From: Chromatiales bacterium (ex Bugula neritina AB1)
Lineage (GTDB): Bacteria > Pseudomonadota > Gammaproteobacteria > Granulosicoccales > Granulosicoccaceae
NCBI GenBank assembly: GCA_001730015.1
Contig: MDLA01000103.1
Span: 124,001-188,000, forward strand
Length of the DNA stretch: 64,000 nt
Direction: 5' to 3'
Shown here: positions 60,599 through 64,000 of the stretch, piece after piece
How positions within the stretch are numbered: the first letter of the stretch is position 1
Layout: each line of letters starts with the position of its first letter
Program-made: the position numbers and the translations under genes
Notes under the pieces: model-generated
Seen by the model: the letters and a program-made list of their open reading frames with translations, nothing else
What the model was told of the DNA's origin: nothing
Database searches by the model: none

Positions 60599-61660
60599 AT
60601 GAGGGTGCTAAAACAGAAAAAGCCGAAGATTCGCACCATGGAGGCGCTGTCCGCCAGTATCGGAGTATCGCGTCCAACGCTTTCGAAGTTTTTTCAGAAT
60701 GCTGATTCCGTACGTGCGACCACGCGAGTTCGCATAGAGCAGGCGCTTGACACTGTAGATTATGTGCCGAATTTTTTTGCCACAAAAATGAATCGGCAAT
60801 CAACGCGAATCATCGGTGTTGTCGTTCCCTATCTTAATGACTTATTTTTCACTTCACTGATACAGTCAATTGAAGTCGGCGCTTTGAAGCGCGGTTATAC
60901 CGTTATTATTCAGAGTGCACACGGTGATCCGGAGCTTGAAGTCAAAGCGTTTGAAAACCTGATGTCTATGAGTGCAGATGGCGCTATTGCCGCACCTATA
61001 GGGCGAGCCAGTTCCCTGAGTACTTTTGCTCGTTTGAAGGAGGAACTGCCGGTTGTTTTTATTGATTCCCGCTTCCCTGATGACTTCAATGATGTTGATT
61101 TTGTAGGAACAAACAACCATCAGAGTATTTCACTGATGGTTGGTTATCTGCATCGAACCGGTGCTGCACCTGTATTTCTCGGGATGCCGCGTATTAATAC
61201 CAACAGCCTGGAACGAGAGCGTGCGTATATTAAAAGTGCAGAAGAACTTGGCTTTGAACCTCAGTTTGTTCCGGTTCATAGTTCTGAACCAGTGTGGAAT
61301 TTTGAAGAGTTCGCTTTTAGAATAATGGACGATCACTTCGGCCGGGGTGATTTTGTAAGTAGCACTATATTGTGTGCAAATGATCGGCTCGCCATTGGAG
61401 TGATTCGAGCAGCGAACCGGCATCATCTGTTACCACGGAGAGAAGGAAATCTATCATCGAATTTTCGTGTAGCCGGCCATGATGATCATCCCCTGTCTGC
61501 CTACGTGTCTCCTGCACTCACCACCGTCTCTCGCAATACGGTCGCAATGGGCGAGGCGGCGGTTGAGCAGATTCTTGATCAGATTGAAAACGGCAGGAGA
61601 GGTAACAAAGGAGTAGTAAGAACATTCGATGCGGAACTGCGCCTGAGAGAATCCGCATGA
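60599..61660 (+). CDS. LacI-family transcriptional regulator
   Basis: 353-residue regulator. The N-terminal helix-turn-helix is TMEALSASIGVSRPTLSKFF, with the hinge helix near DTVDYVPNFFATKMNRQSTR. A periplasmic-binding-like effector domain follows from about 67 (IIGVVVPYLNDLFFTSLIQS). It probably binds the identical palindromes at 60484 and 61742 and so controls the kinase-gatZ-dehydratase operon and the transporter together with itself. The sugar inducer is unknown. The start could be ATG 60599 or GTG 60605. Confidence 0.9.
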   Translation: MRVLKQKKPKIRTMEALSASIGVSRPTLSKFFQNADSVRATTRVRIEQALDTVDYVPNFFATKMNRQSTRIIGVVVPYLNDLFFTSLIQSIEVGALKRGYTVIIQSAHGDPELEVKAFENLMSMSADGAIAAPIGRASSLSTFARLKEELPVVFIDSRFPDDFNDVDFVGTNNHQSISLMVGYLHRTGAAPVFLGMPRINTNSLERERAYIKSAEELGFEPQFVPVHSSEPVWNFEEFAFRIMDDHFGRGDFVSSTILCANDRLAIGVIRAANRHHLLPRREGNLSSNFRVAGHDDHPLSAYVSPALTTVSRNTVAMGEAAVEQILDQIENGRRGNKGVVRTFDAELRLRESA

Positions 61661-61741
61661 ATTTTTCAGCTGTTGGCGCGTGTTGGGAGATGAACCCTCT
61701 GACCGGAAAAGACCGCGACAGAGTAATTTTATAAACTGTTT

Positions 61742-61755
61742 TTTACACGTGTAAA
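61742..61755. promoter_or_regulatory. LacI-type operator, copy 2
   Basis: The same 14-base palindrome TTTACACGTGTAAA, located 14 bases before the ATG of the binding-protein gene, so bound repressor would block its transcription start or early elongation. Confidence 0.8.
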
Positions 61756-61769
61756 TAAAAGAGGAAACC

Positions 61770-63092
61770 ATGATTAGTAAATTGAAACTGACGGCTATGG
61801 GTGTGATGGCCGGCTTATCAGCTTCCTTCGGCGCAACTGCCGAGGAAATTACCATTGCTACGGTAAATAACTCCGACATGATCACCATGCAGGAGTTGGC
61901 GCCACAATGGGAAGAGTCAACTGGCAACAAGATCAACTGGGTTGTTCTTGAAGAAAATGTACTTCGCCAGCGTACTACCACAGATATTGCTACTGGCGGT
62001 GGTTCTTTCGATATCATGTTTATTGGTGCCTACGAGACGCCAATCTGGGGTGCAAAAGGATGGTTGACACCGCTGGACGATTTCGCCAACGACGCTGACT
62101 ATGATTTTGAAGATATATTCGAGCTAGTACGCAATGGTCTGTCTGCAGACGGCAGTGTTTATGCGGTGCCTCTGTATTCTGAAACATCGTTCACTTTCTA
62201 TCGTAAAGATGTTTTTGAAAAAGCTGGTATTGCCAAGCCGACAGAGCAGATCACTTACGATGAGTTCGCGGAAATCGTCGCTAAAGTCCACGATCCGGAC
62301 AATGGCGTCTACGGCACATGTCAGCGTGGTAAAGCCGGCTGGGGTGAGAATATGGCTTTTGTTGGTACACTGGCTAATGCATTCGGCGCACGCTGGTTCG
62401 ATATGGACTGGAAGCCACAGCTTGATAGTGCAGAGTGGAACAATGCGATTACCTATTATGTAGATCTAATGAACAATTACGGTCCTCCGGGCGCTTCAGC
62501 AAATGGTCACAACGAAAACCGTGCCCTGTTCAAAGACGGTAAATGTGCAACGTGGGTTGATGCAACATCAGCTGCGGGTGATGTCTATAATCCTGATACG
62601 TCAAGTGTTGCAGACAAGACCGACTTCTTCCAGGCACCCAAGCAGGTTACTGATAAAGGTACTGGCTGGTTCTGGTCATGGGCACTTGCAATACCAAAGA
62701 GCTCTACAAAAACAGATGTTGCCAAAGACTTCCTGAAGTGGGCTACGTCCAAAGAGTATTTCACTACAGTGGGTGAGACCAAAGGCTGGGTATCTGTTCC
62801 TAGTGGAACTCGTAAATCTGTTCACGAGAACCCGAAGTATCTGGAAGCAGCACCCTTTGGTGAAACTGCCAAAAACGCTATTCTGTCAGTAAACCCGGCA
62901 GATCCGACTCGCGATCCGGTTCCTTACACTGGCGTGCAGTTTGTAGCTATCCCTGAGTTCCAGGGTATTGGTAACTACGTTGGTCAGCAGGTGGCTGCGG
63001 CACTGGCCGGCCAGATGTCAGTAGAAGATGCTCTGGCAAACAGCCAGAAGTTTGCGACTCGCGAGATGTCTAAAGCGGGTTACATCAAGTAG
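61770..63092 (+). CDS. Sugar/polyol ABC transporter substrate-binding protein
   Basis: Periplasmic receptor of the CUT1 family, close in layout to sorbitol/mannitol-binding SmoE. Signal peptide (LTAMGVMAGLSASFGATA, cut before EEITIA). The mature start EEITIATVNNSDMITMQELA, FDIMFIGAYETPIWGAKGWL, PLYSETSFTFYRKDVFEKAG and AGWGENMAFVGTLANAFGAR follow the family pattern. 440 residues, ribosome site AGAGGAAA. The permease gene follows after 154 bases. Confidence 0.9.
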   Translation: MISKLKLTAMGVMAGLSASFGATAEEITIATVNNSDMITMQELAPQWEESTGNKINWVVLEENVLRQRTTTDIATGGGSFDIMFIGAYETPIWGAKGWLTPLDDFANDADYDFEDIFELVRNGLSADGSVYAVPLYSETSFTFYRKDVFEKAGIAKPTEQITYDEFAEIVAKVHDPDNGVYGTCQRGKAGWGENMAFVGTLANAFGARWFDMDWKPQLDSAEWNNAITYYVDLMNNYGPPGASANGHNENRALFKDGKCATWVDATSAAGDVYNPDTSSVADKTDFFQAPKQVTDKGTGWFWSWALAIPKSSTKTDVAKDFLKWATSKEYFTTVGETKGWVSVPSGTRKSVHENPKYLEAAPFGETAKNAILSVNPADPTRDPVPYTGVQFVAIPEFQGIGNYVGQQVAAALAGQMSVEDALANSQKFATREMSKAGYIK

Positions 63093-63108
63093 TAAGATCC
63101 TTATCCGA

Positions 63109-63147
63109 TCGGGTCGGAGTCCGGACTGGTTGCCGGTGCTTCGACCC
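63109..63147 (+). other. Hairpin after the binding-protein gene
   Basis: CGGGTCG (63109-63115) pairs with CGACCCG (63141-63147); the loop contains a smaller palindrome AGTCCGGACT. No T run follows. As with the other two binding-protein genes in the window, it lies between the receptor gene and the permease gene and may set their expression ratio. Confidence 0.4.
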
Positions 63148-63246
63148 GTTTCGGTTCAAGTAGAAAATATATAAATACTACGGTGAAAATCACCATAGAT
63201 ATTCGCGTTTTACGCTGATACTCAATTCGCTGAGAGGGCGAGCCGT

Positions 63247-64000
63247 TTGGCAACCAAAGCTTCCAGATCTGCTGCGCGTTTAATGATCTCCCCGGCCGTG
63301 ATTTTGCTGTTGGGGTGGATGCTCGTGCCGCTATGCATGACGCTCTATTTCTCCTTCTTGCGCTATAACCTGTTGCAACCCGGTAGTGGTAACCCGTTCG
63401 TGGGTTGGGAAAACTACTATTGGTTTGTAACTGATCCGAGTTTCAAGTCTGCGTTGATCAATACCTTGGTGCTGGTCGGCGGGGTGCTCACTATCACAAC
63501 ACTTGGCGGTATAGGATTTGCGCTGTTGCTGGACCGCCCTATGTTCGGGCAGGGCATTATTCGAATTATGGTGATTGCCCCGTTTTTTGTAATGCCGACC
63601 GTATCCGGGTTGATCTGGAAGAATATGTTTATGAATCCGGTAAATGGCATATTCGGTCATTTTGCCAAGGCGCTGGGAGTGCCGCCCATCGACTTTTTCG
63701 GGCAGATTCCACTGGCGTCGATTATCATGATAGTTTCATGGATGTGGTTACCTTTTGCGACACTGATCCTTTTAACCGCGTTGCAGTCATTAGATCAGGA
63801 ACAACTGGAGGCAGCCGAAATGGATGGGGCCAACTGGCTCAATCGTTTCCGGTTTATGATGCTACCCCACCTGGCGCGTGCCATAACTGTTGTCATTCTA
63901 ATTCAAACCATATTCCTGCTGTCGATCTTTGCTGAGATTCTTGTCACCACCAACGGTGGGCCGGGTACAGCAACCACAAACCTGACCTATCTCATCTATG
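63247..64000 (+). CDS. Sugar ABC transporter permease (3' end beyond the window)
   Basis: First permease of the CUT1 importer (SmoF/MalF type). The start is TTG at 63247, eight bases after GAGAGGG; the frame is open to the window end, giving 251 codons. It begins LATKASRSAARLMISPAVIL, has about five membrane helices so far, and carries the ATPase-contact EAA motif EAAEMDGANWLNRFRFMMLP. The expected family length is 290-310 residues, so about 40-60 are missing. A second permease and an ATPase should follow outside the window. Confidence 0.9.
   Translation, partial: MATKASRSAARLMISPAVILLLGWMLVPLCMTLYFSFLRYNLLQPGSGNPFVGWENYYWFVTDPSFKSALINTLVLVGGVLTITTLGGIGFALLLDRPMFGQGIIRIMVIAPFFVMPTVSGLIWKNMFMNPVNGIFGHFAKALGVPPIDFFGQIPLASIIMIVSWMWLPFATLILLTALQSLDQEQLEAAEMDGANWLNRFRFMMLPHLARAITVVILIQTIFLLSIFAEILVTTNGGPGTATTNLTYLIY

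Noticed and set aside
1-64000. CRISPR arrays, prophage, integrase or plasmid replication genes
   Set aside because: None seen: no regularly spaced repeats, no phage structural or integrase genes, no replication initiator.

Overview
The window reads as chromosomal DNA of a free-living, flagellated, probably marine gammaproteobacterium. The signs are a sigma-28 (FliA) gene, a tRNA-Glu almost identical to the enterobacterial one, RstBA-like signal transduction, sarcosine oxidase, an RND pump, and many ABC uptake systems for amines, amino-acid-like compounds and sugars. Mid-range base composition and dense co-directional operons fit an oligotrophic heterotroph of the Granulosicoccus type. That genus-level guess is inference. 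No phage, plasmid or CRISPR structure is visible.

Layout. 1-760: 3' end of fliA, then a tRNA-Glu gene with its own promoter and terminator. 790-5200: two-component system (minus), secreted trypsin-like lipoprotein, Lrp-type regulator, small DUF6356-like protein. 5479-17652: a catabolic and uptake cluster with hyuA, hyuB, an aminotransferase, a frameshifted uronate-dehydrogenase-like gene, a branched-chain-amino-acid-type ABC transporter (livK-G-F-H-M order) and a GrdB-like protein. 17678-26207: a secreted Cys-rich protein, a LysR regulator, an RND pump with its adaptor, a lipoprotein alpha/beta hydrolase that lacks any ATG/GTG/TTG start, and a glycerophosphodiesterase. 26317-39118: MocR regulator, beta-hydroxyacid dehydrogenase, a PotABCD-type ABC transporter and the heterotetrameric sarcosine oxidase soxBDAG. 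39161-41028: a small PLA2-motif protein, a 175-bp inverted-repeat element, an S4 protein and a tandem GFA protein.

41126-46882 holds the most interesting genes. One is a thioredoxin-fold gene with an in-frame TGA exactly where the first cysteine of the CxxC site belongs, so it is a candidate selenoprotein; it lies downstream of a ferredoxin-NADP reductase. Next to it, divergently, is a complete larA-larC-larE-larB operon for a nickel-pincer racemase, closed by a clear terminator. 46995-54160: a secreted Cys-rich protein, a TPR-sulfatase lipoprotein fusion and a full-length Lhr helicase. 54161-55027 is a long intergenic stretch with a candidate small RNA and a second copy of the 175-bp element. 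55028-56171: a degenerate HAD protein and a GNAT. 56194-64000: a sugar/polyol locus (IlvD-type dehydratase, GatZ-like protein, PfkB kinase on the minus strand; LacI regulator, substrate-binding protein and a cut-off permease on the plus strand). Two identical 14-bp palindromes, one per promoter region, tie this locus together.

The genes suggest a cell that scavenges N-methylated and cyclic amide compounds (hydantoinase, sarcosine oxidase), 2-hydroxyacids (lar) and polyols. Substrates are inferred from family and context only.
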